6,877 bases of DNA from an uncultured Lachnospiraceae bacterium (GCA_937965795.1 CALCMD010000046.1:1-6877); one strand, 5' to 3'; numbered from the stretch's first letter, positions 1-6,643 are shown. The notes: generated by a model from the letters alone, not told the origin. Numbers and translations: made by a program.

Positions 1-90
1 CCGACGTCCGGCGTAAGCAAGAGAACTATCGACTTCGTAACCTATCGGGGGAAGCAAACCGCCCGCCAAACCAGAATTGACCTCTCATAA
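1..90 (+). other. Possible 3' end of a convergent CDS, or an intergenic repeat, cut by the window edge
   Basis: Read on the plus strand from base 1, this stretch is open for 29 codons to a TAA at 88-90; the peptide includes GVSKRTIDFVTYRGK and ends in TRIDLS. If real, it is the tail of a gene convergent with the MutS-like gene, the two stop codons overlapping by a few bases. I recognise no family. GVSKRTID is faintly reminiscent of a helix-turn-helix recognition helix, but this is too short to trust. About 56% of bases 1-84 are G or C, more than in the neighbouring coding sequence. The minus strand is also open here in one frame (peptide including GLAGGLLPPIGYEVDSS), so openness alone does not prove coding. 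A GC-rich dispersed repeat is an equal alternative. Confidence 0.2.
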
Positions 91-1767
91 CTTCCACTCA
101 CCGGATTTCATAAATCTTTCTGCACAATCCTCTGCTGCCCGGATGATCTCTCCGTCGTAACCGATAATACTCAGCAAACGTATCGCATTCCGTGAGGTCG
201 CCCTTCCCTCGTAAAGCCGATAATTAAACAAGATGTCGTTTTCCTCCACTTCCTCCTGAAAATGAAAATTCCTGTAATTCTTCTCCAGCATATAGGTCAG
301 CTCGACATCATGGGTCGCCGCAAAACACATCACATTTCTTCTGTCCAGACTCTTCAAAATCTGTGCGGAAGCAGCGATTCGTTCCACGGTATTCGTTCCC
401 CGCAAAACCTCATCCACGAAACACAGAATCGGCATCTCATCTTCCATATGATCTAAAATACGCTTTAAAGATTTAATTTCCACAATATAATAACTCTCCT
501 GGCTCATCAGATCGTCCCGCAGCGCCATAGAAGAATAAATCTGACAGAAATTGCTCTCCCAGGAATCCGCCAGTACCGTGTGAATGGTCTGCGCCAATAC
601 CCCGTTTATCGCAATCGTTTTCAGGAATGTCGATTTTCCCGATGCGTTTGAACCCGTGAGCAGAACACCGTTCTCTACAGAAATCGAATTCTTTACCGGA
701 TCATCAATCATCGGATGATAAATATTTTCCGTACGCAGATACACATGCTCCGTACGCTTCAGAGACGGAACACTCCACTCCTCCATCATCTCACGAAAGG
801 AAGCGATTGCGATCGCACTTTCCAGTATACCGATATTTTCCGTCAGACTTTCAAAAGCATCCAGATTTTTCCGAAGTTCCTGCACCAGTGTGTTAAACTG
901 GAGCAGGTCAATGTGAAAGGTAAAATTCACGTACATGGCGACAGAATCAAACAGATCGCCTCCCGCCCCCATCATACTTCCGGCCGTGACAAAACGTGTA
1001 TTTCTTTTAAACTTGTTAAACCTTTTTCTTGCCTCCAGAATATTCTCCTGGTATTTCTCAATTGCCGGCATTTTCATCTTCTGCAATTCATCCGCGCCAC
1101 GCAGCATCTCCAGCAGACACTTACAGGACATCACATACGGCTCGATCTTCCTTCTTCTGCTAAAATAGGTACTCCAGGCGAATCCCACCGATCCGACCAG
1201 AAGCAAAATACCGATGGCCGGATAGACAGCCATACCTACGACTGACAGAAGTATCATTCCAATGCTGAAATAATGAACACTTTTGGAATCCTCCCGATAT
1301 TCTGCCAGATTATAGATATAGTCAAACACAGAACGGGCGCCTGTCTTTCCGATTCCGGCAAAGAAACACTGCATGTTTTCACGTTCTCTCTCATGTTCTG
1401 AAAAATACCGGATCAGCCTCTCCCTCTCCCCCAGTTCCTCATTCGAAAACGAAGGATTCCGCAGCATGGCATACAGATAACTCTCTCCAATGCAGGACCA
1501 GGTATTATTCAACAACATAAAAATGGTGTCCATATCCAGGTCGTTCCAGGTAATGTCGTCAATATGATTCTTTTCTCTGCCTTTATGCTCAAAATAACGT
1601 CCGATTGCTTCAAACTGCGCTGCCGTATATTCCCGTTCCGGGCGCTTTCCCCATGCCCTTCGAATCTTTGCCATTCTCTCTGCTTTATGTTTCCTGTTCT
1701 GACAGGCACAAAACACAGCAAAAGCAACAAGGCAAAAGCATACGATTCCTGCGATTTTCCATTCCAT
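85..1767 (-). CDS. Membrane-anchored MutS-family ATPase
   Basis: A 560-residue protein carrying the MutS core and ATPase but lacking the N-terminal mismatch-binding and connector domains of true MutS (about 850 residues). Seen: a hydrophobic N-terminal segment at residues 4-22; a second hydrophobic stretch at about 166-199 that could form a hairpin; a helical lever/clamp-like region at about 210-335; and the ATPase at about 345-560. The ATPase has Walker A GSNASGKST (372-380), Walker B ILCFVDE (447-453), the MutS signature region near SYYIVEIKSLKRIL (425-438) and the switch motif ATHD (484-487), followed by a C-terminal helix resembling the MutS dimerisation tail. Truncated, membrane-linked MutS relatives are common in Firmicutes and their role is not settled; mismatch repair should not be assumed. 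The start is supported by AAGGAGG 10 bases upstream. That site overlaps the stop codon of the DAHP synthase gene, leaving a 15-base gap, so the two genes are very probably co-transcribed and translationally coupled. All catalytic motifs look intact. Confidence 0.9.
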   Translation of the reverse strand: MEWKIAGIVCFCLVAFAVFCACQNRKHKAERMAKIRRAWGKRPEREYTAAQFEAIGRYFEHKGREKNHIDDITWNDLDMDTIFMLLNNTWSCIGESYLYAMLRNPSFSNEELGERERLIRYFSEHERERENMQCFFAGIGKTGARSVFDYIYNLAEYREDSKSVHYFSIGMILLSVVGMAVYPAIGILLLVGSVGFAWSTYFSRRRKIEPYVMSCKCLLEMLRGADELQKMKMPAIEKYQENILEARKRFNKFKRNTRFVTAGSMMGAGGDLFDSVAMYVNFTFHIDLLQFNTLVQELRKNLDAFESLTENIGILESAIAIASFREMMEEWSVPSLKRTEHVYLRTENIYHPMIDDPVKNSISVENGVLLTGSNASGKSTFLKTIAINGVLAQTIHTVLADSWESNFCQIYSSMALRDDLMSQESYYIVEIKSLKRILDHMEDEMPILCFVDEVLRGTNTVERIAASAQILKSLDRRNVMCFAATHDVELTYMLEKNYRNFHFQEEVEENDILFNYRLYEGRATSRNAIRLLSIIGYDGEIIRAAEDCAERFMKSGEWKL

Positions 1768-1777
1768 GAAAAAGATT

Positions 1778-1784
1778 CCTCCTT
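1778..1784 (-). promoter_or_regulatory. Ribosome binding site of the MutS-like gene, overlapping the upstream stop
   Basis: AAGGAGG on the minus strand, 10 bases before the ATG at 1765-1767. Its first two bases are the last two of the TAA stop (1783-1785) of the DAHP synthase gene, an arrangement typical of translational coupling within an operon. Confidence 0.85.
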
Positions 1785-2823
1785 ATGATTCTCCGCACAT
1801 CCTGTGAATGGTATAAATCAGTTCTTCCGAATCCTCCCATCCAAGACACGGGTCCGTAATAGATTTTCCGTACACATGGTCGTGTCCGATCTTCTGGCAG
1901 CCCGGCTCAAGGTAGCTCTCGATCATCACACCTTTTACCAGCTCTTTCATCCCCGGATTTACATTTCTGCTGTGAAGCACTTCCTTTACAATTCGAATCT
2001 GCTCCGCATACTGCTTTCCTGAATTGGAGTGGTTCGCATCCACGATCGCCGCCGGGTATTTCAAATCTCTTTCTGCATACATTTTCATCAGCAGCTTCAA
2101 ATCCTCGTAATGATAATTGGGGATTGTATTTCCATGCTTATTCACTGCACCTCTTAAAATCGTGTGCGCCAGCTCATTTCCCGTCGTCTTTACTTCCCAG
2201 CCACGATAAATAAAGGTATGTCCGGACTGAGCCGCCACCACAGAATTCATCATAACGGTAAGATCGCCGCTGGTAGGATTCTTCATACCGGCCGGAATGT
2301 CCATTCCGCTGACCGTCAGACGATGCTGCTGATCCTCCACCGAGCGCGCGCCGATCGCCACATAAGAAAGGATATCCGAAAAGTATCTCCAGTTTTCCGG
2401 ATAAAGCATCTCATCTGCCGCAGTCAGACCGGATTCCTCAATCGCACGGATGTGCAGCTTACGGATTGCAATCAGCCCTGCCAGAAGATCCGGCTCTTTC
2501 TCCGGGTCCGGCTGATGCAGCATCCCTTTATAGCCCTCTCCTGTCGTTCTCGGTTTATTGGTATAAATTCTCGGAATCAGAATCAGACGGTCTCCTACCT
2601 TGTCCTGCACCTTTGCCAGACGTCCGATATAATCGCAGACTGCCTCTTCGTTATCAGCAGAACACGGACCAATGATAACCAGAAATTTATCCGATTCCCC
2701 GGTAAACACCTTTCGAATCATGGTGTCTCTTTCTTCCTTTATTTTCGCTACCCGCTCTGTCATCGGGTACATTTCTTTGATCTCCGCCGGAGTCGGCAGT
2801 TTTTTTACAAATTCAAAACTCAT
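1783..2823 (-). CDS. aroF: 3-deoxy-7-phosphoheptulonate (DAHP) synthase, class I, AroF/AroG type
   Basis: Cytoplasmic enzyme that condenses phosphoenolpyruvate with erythrose 4-phosphate to DAHP, the first step of the shikimate pathway to aromatic amino acids and folate. The 346-residue length matches the E. coli AroF/G/H subgroup. Motifs in order: GPCS (52-55), PRIYTNKPRTT (84-94), the GARS segment (158-161), KNPTSG (181-186), DANHSNSGK (262-270), ESYLEPG (302-308) and YGKSITDPCLGW (318-329). By comparison with E. coli AroG as I recall it, the metal ligands are Cys54, His265, Glu302 and Asp324, all present. Ser172, in the segment LTVSGMDIP, appears to match AroG Ser180 of the feedback pocket, so allosteric inhibition is plausible, but which amino acid inhibits cannot be read here. 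AGGAGG lies 7 bases before the ATG and a good promoter sits at 2860-2887. The 5' leader would be only about 30 bases, leaving no room for a T-box or attenuator. It is the first gene of an operon with the MutS-like gene. The paralogue suffix in the symbol is uncertain. Confidence 0.96.
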   Translation of the reverse strand: MSFEFVKKLPTPAEIKEMYPMTERVAKIKEERDTMIRKVFTGESDKFLVIIGPCSADNEEAVCDYIGRLAKVQDKVGDRLILIPRIYTNKPRTTGEGYKGMLHQPDPEKEPDLLAGLIAIRKLHIRAIEESGLTAADEMLYPENWRYFSDILSYVAIGARSVEDQQHRLTVSGMDIPAGMKNPTSGDLTVMMNSVVAAQSGHTFIYRGWEVKTTGNELAHTILRGAVNKHGNTIPNYHYEDLKLLMKMYAERDLKYPAAIVDANHSNSGKQYAEQIRIVKEVLHSRNVNPGMKELVKGVMIESYLEPGCQKIGHDHVYGKSITDPCLGWEDSEELIYTIHRMCGES

Positions 2824-2859
2824 AATATTTCCTCCTCGTTCATTCTTTTGTCCATACCC

Positions 2860-2887
2860 AGCATATCACAAAATTCTGAAAATACAA
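2860..2887 (-). promoter_or_regulatory. Promoter of the DAHP synthase operon
   Basis: On the minus strand, -35 TTGTAT (2882-2887), a 16-base spacer and -10 TATGCT (2860-2865) preceded by TGA, giving a TG-extended -10 element. Transcription would start near 2853, about 30 bases before the ATG, with AGGAGG at 2831-2836 in between. It lies just downstream of the gene remnant ending at 2896, so the operon does not depend on transcription from further upstream. Confidence 0.6.
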
Positions 2888-2895
2888 CCACTTTT

Positions 2896-3282
2896 CTATG
2901 CAATCACATCCACGGCATTTTCCCGGATCGAATGAATCGTCTGCACAAGCTCCGTTTCCTCGTAATCCCCTTCGTAATAGTAACTGTAGTCTATACCTTT
3001 CCTATACACTTCCCTAAAATTTTCCTTTGAAAGATTGACCTTGCCGGAAAAATCATAAATTTCATCAAAAAGCTATTGATGTATTTTGAAAGGCTGTCAA
3101 AAGTACCTGCTCTGATTTTGTTTGAACACACTGTCTTTATAATTAATTTCTGAATTCGTGATAGAATGAAGCATACGATACCCAATATCATAAAGGAAAA
3201 CCTCTCCTCTTTCAAGAAATTTGAAAATTTTTTCACTAAAATATAAAAGTACGTAAATCATTCTCACAAACGACTTACGCAC
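2896..3282 (-). pseudogene. Decayed gene with a Fic-like core motif and two in-frame stops
   Basis: One minus-strand frame, starting at a GTG (3280-3282) or an ATG eight codons in, reads about 128 codons to a TAG at 2896-2898, interrupted by TGA at 3097-3099 and TAG at 3073-3075. Reading through gives FKIHQ, stop, LFDEIYDFSGKV, then NLSKENFR. This resembles the segment IHQYLFDEIYDFAGKIR..NISKGNFRF that precedes the active-site loop in Fic-domain AMP-transferases; a single change from TAT or TAC to TAG would account for the second stop. The catalytic HPFxxGNGR motif is not found. Instead the frame runs into an unrelated-looking acidic tail (YEGDYEETELVQTIHSIREN) of higher GC. The rest is strongly AT-rich and has no ribosome binding site. 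I infer a dead, internally deleted relic. The Fic assignment rests on about 30 residues; chance similarity or a different family is possible. Confidence 0.35.
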
Positions 3283-3285
3283 TTT
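3246..3285 (-). terminator. Intrinsic terminator after the sulfotransferase-like gene
   Basis: On the minus strand AAAGTGCGTAA (3275-3285) pairs with TTACGTACTTT (3246-3256): eleven pairs including one G-U, with an 18-base loop. TATATTTT follows on the 3' side. It begins 18 bases after the TGA stop at 3304-3306. The large loop and interrupted T-run make it moderate in strength. Confidence 0.5.
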
Positions 3286-3303
3286 CTTTTACAAACCCAA
3301 ACC

Positions 3304-4512
3304 TCATTCATTTTTTTGATCACTATATTTTCGATTCCATCTGCGAAACCAGCGTCCCGCTTTTTTTCTCTCTTCTTCCTCTTGTTTCATATCTTCCAGC
3401 TTCTGTTCCAGCTTTTTCATCCGCTCCTCCTGCATACAGAAGGTCGCCGCTGTTACCAGCATAATATCCCGATATAAACAATCCTCTCCCCGCTGCCACA
3501 TCGTCTGCTTATCCTGCGGTTCGCGAAAAAGTTTTCCATTCTCTTTCCCCAGATATTCCTCCGCCAGCTTTCGGTTACCCGCTTCAAACCGTCCCAGAAA
3601 CGCTTTTCGTTCCTTCGGCGTAAAGAAATTTTCTTCTCTCAATAATTGCTTTTTTTCCCCTGCTTCTCCTGCCACGTTTGCCGCGCACATTGGCCGAAGC
3701 ATAAAGTTTCCAGCTTTCCTGTATTCCGGCAGACTATTTACAATCCTTTTTAACTCAAGATAGTTCCCCTGCAATCTGGGATTTCTTACTGCCTGCTCCG
3801 TTTTATAATGTTCATCAAAAGTCAGCCCGATTGCTTTCAGAAAATCATAAAAAATAAACGTCTCATTTTCTTTTAATATCTCTTTGTCATAAATACGTAT
3901 CGTAATATTTTCTCTGCCGATCCATTTCTCAATTTCCTCAATCCGGTCATAATAGTGAAGTCCAAAATAATCAACGGTTTTCCCGTTCAAATAATCATAA
4001 AAATCCTTATTCAACATCTGACTGGATTTTACAGCCTGATTATATAAAGACTCAACCAGCTCATCCTGTCTCCTCAGGTACAGAATAATTTTTATCTCAC
4101 AGTCAATTTTCCGAAAATCTTCAGATAACTTCTGCCAGAATCCGGTCTTTTTGAATGAGCGGTGCCAGATCACCTCATCTGAAAGTATGATATGATCAAA
4201 CTTTTTCGCAAGCTCGCCGATCTGTCCAAAAGCATCCTCTAAAAATTTCTGCTCGTCCACCTGCACCTTGCGGTCAAAAGAATACACGAGAAAATGTCCA
4301 TTACGAAATCTGTAATCCGCCGGCAAATCCAGACGCATGTCCGGATATACATATCCCTGTTCCTGTAAATATTCCCGATTTTCATACAGAAATCTCTGCA
4401 ATGCAGACGTTCCTGTTTTCATCGTACCAATGTGTAAATAAACTGTCGCCATAATTCTATCAGAAGATTTTCCTCCTACTTTTCTCTCATAATTGCCAAT
4501 CTCCGATATCAT
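3304..4512 (-). CDS. Sulfotransferase-like protein (PAPS-binding family)
   Basis: Probable cytoplasmic enzyme moving sulfate from PAPS to a hydroxyl or amino group, likely on a glycan; the acceptor is unknown. Numbering from the ATG at 4510-4512 (402 residues): the 5'-phosphosulfate loop is LHIGTMKTGTSALQ (26-39), and the 3'-phosphate site is in YLRRQDELVESLYNQ (145-159), with Arg147/Arg148 and Ser155. After the globular part comes a charged coiled-coil segment (about 362-388) ending in a basic tail. Start choice is uncertain. A longer frame reaching 4656 overlaps the upstream gene and lacks support. ATG 4510-4512 has GGAG six bases upstream. ATG 4450-4452 (382 residues) puts the sulfate-binding strand right at the N-terminus, as is usual in the family, but its strong AGGAGG (4472-4477) is 19 bases away. 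It lies 76 bases after the SGNH gene with no clear terminator between, so a shared transcript and a joint role in surface polymer modification are likely. Confidence 0.82.
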   Translation of the reverse strand: MISEIGNYERKVGGKSSDRIMATVYLHIGTMKTGTSALQRFLYENREYLQEQGYVYPDMRLDLPADYRFRNGHFLVYSFDRKVQVDEQKFLEDAFGQIGELAKKFDHIILSDEVIWHRSFKKTGFWQKLSEDFRKIDCEIKIILYLRRQDELVESLYNQAVKSSQMLNKDFYDYLNGKTVDYFGLHYYDRIEEIEKWIGRENITIRIYDKEILKENETFIFYDFLKAIGLTFDEHYKTEQAVRNPRLQGNYLELKRIVNSLPEYRKAGNFMLRPMCAANVAGEAGEKKQLLREENFFTPKERKAFLGRFEAGNRKLAEEYLGKENGKLFREPQDKQTMWQRGEDCLYRDIMLVTAATFCMQEERMKKLEQKLEDMKQEEEERKKAGRWFRRWNRKYSDQKNE

Positions 4513-4522
4513 CATTCTCTCC
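4472..4522 (-). promoter_or_regulatory. Two competing ribosome binding sites for the sulfotransferase-like gene
   Basis: GGAGAG (4517-4522) is well placed for the ATG at 4510-4512 (six bases after GGAG). A stronger AGGAGG (4472-4477) lies inside that reading frame and points to the ATG at 4450-4452, but with an unusually long 19-base gap and no in-frame start codon at normal distance. Homology favours the later ATG and spacing favours the earlier one. Confidence 0.4.
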
Positions 4523-4588
4523 AAATCACGAATATTGTATGATGAAATTATGATAGAATTTTGGTATTTTACACATTTCAAAACGCTT

Positions 4589-5698
4589 TTATTGTGTATG
4601 CCCGAGGACAAAATCATGGATCGCCCGATAAACCGCCGAAGTATAATGAATGCCATCCACCGTTCCTGCCCCTGCTTTTACATTCTGAATCATCTTTTGT
4701 TCCATCAGCCACGTATAGCAGTCCAGGTAAGCTCCAGGAAATGCCCGCTGTATTTCCGCATTAAATGCCGCTATTTTAGCATTACTAACTGTTTTCGTAT
4801 CATATCCCTTCGCTTTTGCTAATTTTGTCTCAATAGGATTTACGGAAAGAAAATAAAATTTTGCCTGCGGATACTGCAATAACAATTGCTGATAATATGC
4901 AATATAATTGCTGATATTCCCCAGATCATTCACTCCAAGATTGAGAATGACCTTCGCCTGCGGCGCTGCTTTCAGCGCTTTTTTCAATGCTTTTTTCGCT
5001 TCTGTGGTAAGCCACTGGTATCCTTCTCCCACTTTTCCAATATAGACATGATCTCTGCCAACCGCACCTTGCATTCCAACTGTTCTGGAGTCCCCTACAA
5101 AGATATACTGAGAATTCTCCTGCCCCGGATTATCCCCTTCCTCCAGAGGGACCAGCGTCCTTCTTCCATCCTCATCTATATAGTATCCATCTACTGTGGT
5201 GTTCCGCACCATCGCTCCGTCTGCCCCCACATAATAGTCCCCGATCCAGGCGCTTCTCTGCATGACTCCCTTGTCATTAAAATAATAACGGTGCTGCCCG
5301 ATCTTTTTCCATCCGGTAAATGCGGCTCCGCTAAAAGTTGCGAAATAATAAGTCTTTTCCCCGATGGTTTTCCATCCCAGATGCAACGCCCCGCGTGCCG
5401 CCAGGTAATAACGGCTGCCCTTATACTTTTTCATCCCTGTAGCGCGGTAGCCCGCTTTGTTAAAATAATAAACCTTTCCTTTGATGGCCAGCCAGGTATT
5501 TTTCGCATATTTTCCGGTATTGGTATAATAATAGCGGTATCCCTTCCTGTTTTTCACCCATTTTCCCGGAGGCGTTGCTTTCGCCGATACTTTCTTCAAC
5601 AAATTATAACTGGAAGCCGCCTCTGTTTTCCGGACCATCCCGCCGCTCATGCACAAAACACACAAAAGAAACAAGATAAAAAGCCTGATTCGTTTCAT
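4589..5698 (-). CDS. Secreted SGNH-hydrolase-like protein with cell-wall-binding repeats
   Basis: A 369-residue exported protein. Residues 1-28 form a signal peptide (basic MKRIR, hydrophobic LFILFLLCVLC, likely cleavage near TEA/ASS). Residues about 45-180 hold six or seven degenerate repeats of about 20 residues rich in Gly-Tyr-Tyr and Trp (for example GKVYYFNKAGYRATGMKK), the choline-binding/glucan-binding type of cell-wall repeat, which would hold the protein on the envelope. Residues about 196-369 form an SGNH domain: block I FVGDSRTVGM with nucleophile Ser204, GVND with oxyanion-type Asn257, and DGIHYT with Asp348 and His351 completing the triad. SGNH enzymes of this kind remove or transfer acyl groups, often acetyl on peptidoglycan or polysaccharide; the substrate here is not shown. 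The order of domains, binding repeats before the enzyme, is clear. AAAGG lies 8 bases before the ATG, with its own promoter just upstream. The following sulfotransferase-like gene probably shares its transcript. Confidence 0.9.
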   Translation of the reverse strand: MKRIRLFILFLLCVLCMSGGMVRKTEAASSYNLLKKVSAKATPPGKWVKNRKGYRYYYTNTGKYAKNTWLAIKGKVYYFNKAGYRATGMKKYKGSRYYLAARGALHLGWKTIGEKTYYFATFSGAAFTGWKKIGQHRYYFNDKGVMQRSAWIGDYYVGADGAMVRNTTVDGYYIDEDGRRTLVPLEEGDNPGQENSQYIFVGDSRTVGMQGAVGRDHVYIGKVGEGYQWLTTEAKKALKKALKAAPQAKVILNLGVNDLGNISNYIAYYQQLLLQYPQAKFYFLSVNPIETKLAKAKGYDTKTVSNAKIAAFNAEIQRAFPGAYLDCYTWLMEQKMIQNVKAGAGTVDGIHYTSAVYRAIHDFVLGHTQ

Positions 5699-5738
5699 TT
5701 TTGTTACCTTTCTTTTACGATTTTATTTCATTTTTTCC

Positions 5739-5768
5739 AGTATAACATATTTCCCTATACAAAGGCAA
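5739..5768 (-). promoter_or_regulatory. Promoter of the SGNH/sulfotransferase unit
   Basis: On the minus strand, -35 TTGCCT (5763-5768), an 18-base spacer and -10 TATACT (5739-5744) preceded by TGT, giving a TG-extended -10. Transcription would start near 5732, about 35 bases before the ATG. The -35 box directly abuts the T-run of the preceding terminator, so one gene ends and the next begins within about 65 bases. Confidence 0.55.
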
Positions 5769-5803
5769 CAAAAAAAGAACCTCCACACAGGTGAAAGTTC
5801 TTT
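5769..5803 (-). terminator. Strong intrinsic terminator of the formate/nitrite channel gene
   Basis: On the minus strand AAAGAACTTTCAC (5791-5803) pairs with GTGGAGGTTCTTT (5774-5786): thirteen pairs including two G-U, with a four-base loop. The T-run reads through 5770-5776. It starts eight bases after the TAA-side end of the channel gene at 5811 and is the clearest terminator in the window. Confidence 0.85.
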
Positions 5804-5810
5804 CCAGCTA

Positions 5811-6584
5811 CTATTGTTTTTCTTTTGAAATCAGATAATAAGGAAGTGCTACACACAGGATTCCTCCTGCCATATTTCCAATCGTGACAATCAGCAGATT
5901 ATACAGGATTCCTCCTATACTGACCACGGCACCGCCCGGATTCAGCAGACCCAAAGTAAAAAATGTCATATTTGCGACACTGTGTTCAAAGCCGCAGGTT
6001 ACGAAAAGCGTAACCCCGCAAAAAGCCAGCGCAATCTTCCCGGACTCCGTTTTCATTTTAATGCTGCACCATACGGCAAGGCAAACACAGATGTTGCACA
6101 GAATCGCCTTTGCCAAAAGCTGAACCGGTTCTCCCGTCGTTTTCGCCACGGCTGCATTCATCAGAAACGTTCCTACATCGCCACCATCCGTAAGCCCTGT
6201 CAGCGTAAAAAGTACTCCGCCAATTACAGAGCCGATCAGATTTCCCAGATAGCAGACTACCCAGACTTTCGCAGCTTTTCCCCAGCTCATTTCCTTTTTC
6301 AGAACGGCGCATCCAATGACCACATTATTTCCGGTAAAAAGTTCTGCTCCGGCCATAATAACAAAACAAAGACCCGCAGAAAATACAATGCCGCAAACCA
6401 GCTTTGTGGCGCTGGAACCTCCTGCGGTAAAGTATCCGCCCACGATTCCCATAATCATACACCCCAGAGCTATATATAATCCCGCAAGAATCGATGCCAT
6501 CCAATAACCCAGAGGATTTTTTTCCAACAAATTCAGCTTATTTTTTGCCGCATTGCAAACGGACTGATATGCTTCCCCAAACAT
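5811..6584 (-). CDS. Formate/nitrite transporter family channel (FocA/NirC type)
   Basis: Integral membrane channel of the FNT family, pentameric in known members, passing formate, nitrite or similar small anions. Numbered from ATG 6582-6584 (257 residues): hydrophobic helices lie at about 29-50, 62-84, 104-127, 157-176, 184-213 and 224-252. Family signatures are AGAELFTGNN (78-87), CNICVCLAVW (163-172) and CGFEHSVANM (197-206). His201 corresponds to the central pore histidine of FocA (His209 as I recall it), and GNMAGG (236-241) matches the conserved glycine-rich last helix. This start is preferred because GGGG lies 8 bases upstream; a longer version from a TTG at 6642-6644 would translate through a hairpin, and an ATG at 6603-6605 has no ribosome binding site. 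The fhs gene immediately upstream makes formate the likeliest substrate, though nitrite or hydrosulfide channels share these motifs. It is probably expressed by read-through from fhs or from a weak promoter at 6644-6672. Confidence 0.93.
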   Translation of the reverse strand: MFGEAYQSVCNAAKNKLNLLEKNPLGYWMASILAGLYIALGCMIMGIVGGYFTAGGSSATKLVCGIVFSAGLCFVIMAGAELFTGNNVVIGCAVLKKEMSWGKAAKVWVVCYLGNLIGSVIGGVLFTLTGLTDGGDVGTFLMNAAVAKTTGEPVQLLAKAILCNICVCLAVWCSIKMKTESGKIALAFCGVTLFVTCGFEHSVANMTFFTLGLLNPGGAVVSIGGILYNLLIVTIGNMAGGILCVALPYYLISKEKQ

Positions 6585-6614
6585 AGTTTCATCCCCGCCT
6601 TTCATTGTAAGAAA

Positions 6615-6640
6615 AGGACGCTGCATACAGGCAGCGTCCT
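6615..6640 (-). terminator. Hairpin between fhs and the channel gene, possible partial terminator
   Basis: A perfect 10-base-pair stem, AGGACGCTGC (6631-6640) with GCAGCGTCCT (6615-6624), and a 6-base loop, followed on the minus strand by TTTCTT, a short interrupted T-run. It lies 14 bases after the fhs stop. It could end fhs transcripts partly and so set the ratio of Fhs to channel, or act as a 3'-end stabiliser. Confidence 0.55.
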
Positions 6641-6643
6641 GCA

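Noticed and set aside
2824..2895. T-box, riboswitch or attenuator ahead of the DAHP synthase
   Set aside because: The likely promoter leaves a leader of only about 30 bases, with no leader peptide or terminator hairpin.
2164..3030. Long plus-strand open frame opposite the DAHP synthase start and its leader
   Set aside because: It runs antisense to highly conserved enzyme motifs and to the promoter, with no ribosome binding site or domain of its own.
2991..3236. 81-codon minus-strand open frame in the gap before the DAHP synthase
   Set aside because: It is in a different frame from the Fic-like remnant, has no ribosome binding site, and its Lys/Ile/Phe-rich content follows from local AT richness.
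4561..4588. Terminator between the SGNH and sulfotransferase-like genes
   Set aside because: Only a trivial AAAAGCGTTTT palindrome is present; the stem is too short and AT-only to end transcription.
4513..4656. N-terminal extension of the sulfotransferase-like frame up to 4656
   Set aside because: It overlaps the end of the SGNH gene by 68 bases, has no ribosome binding site at its ATG, and encodes sequence unlike the family ahead of the sulfate-binding loop.
4886..5794. Long plus-strand open frame opposite the SGNH gene
   Set aside because: The minus strand has a complete signal peptide, repeats and catalytic triad. The plus-strand translation is rich in His, Arg, Ile and Cys with no recognisable domain, as expected of an antisense shadow.
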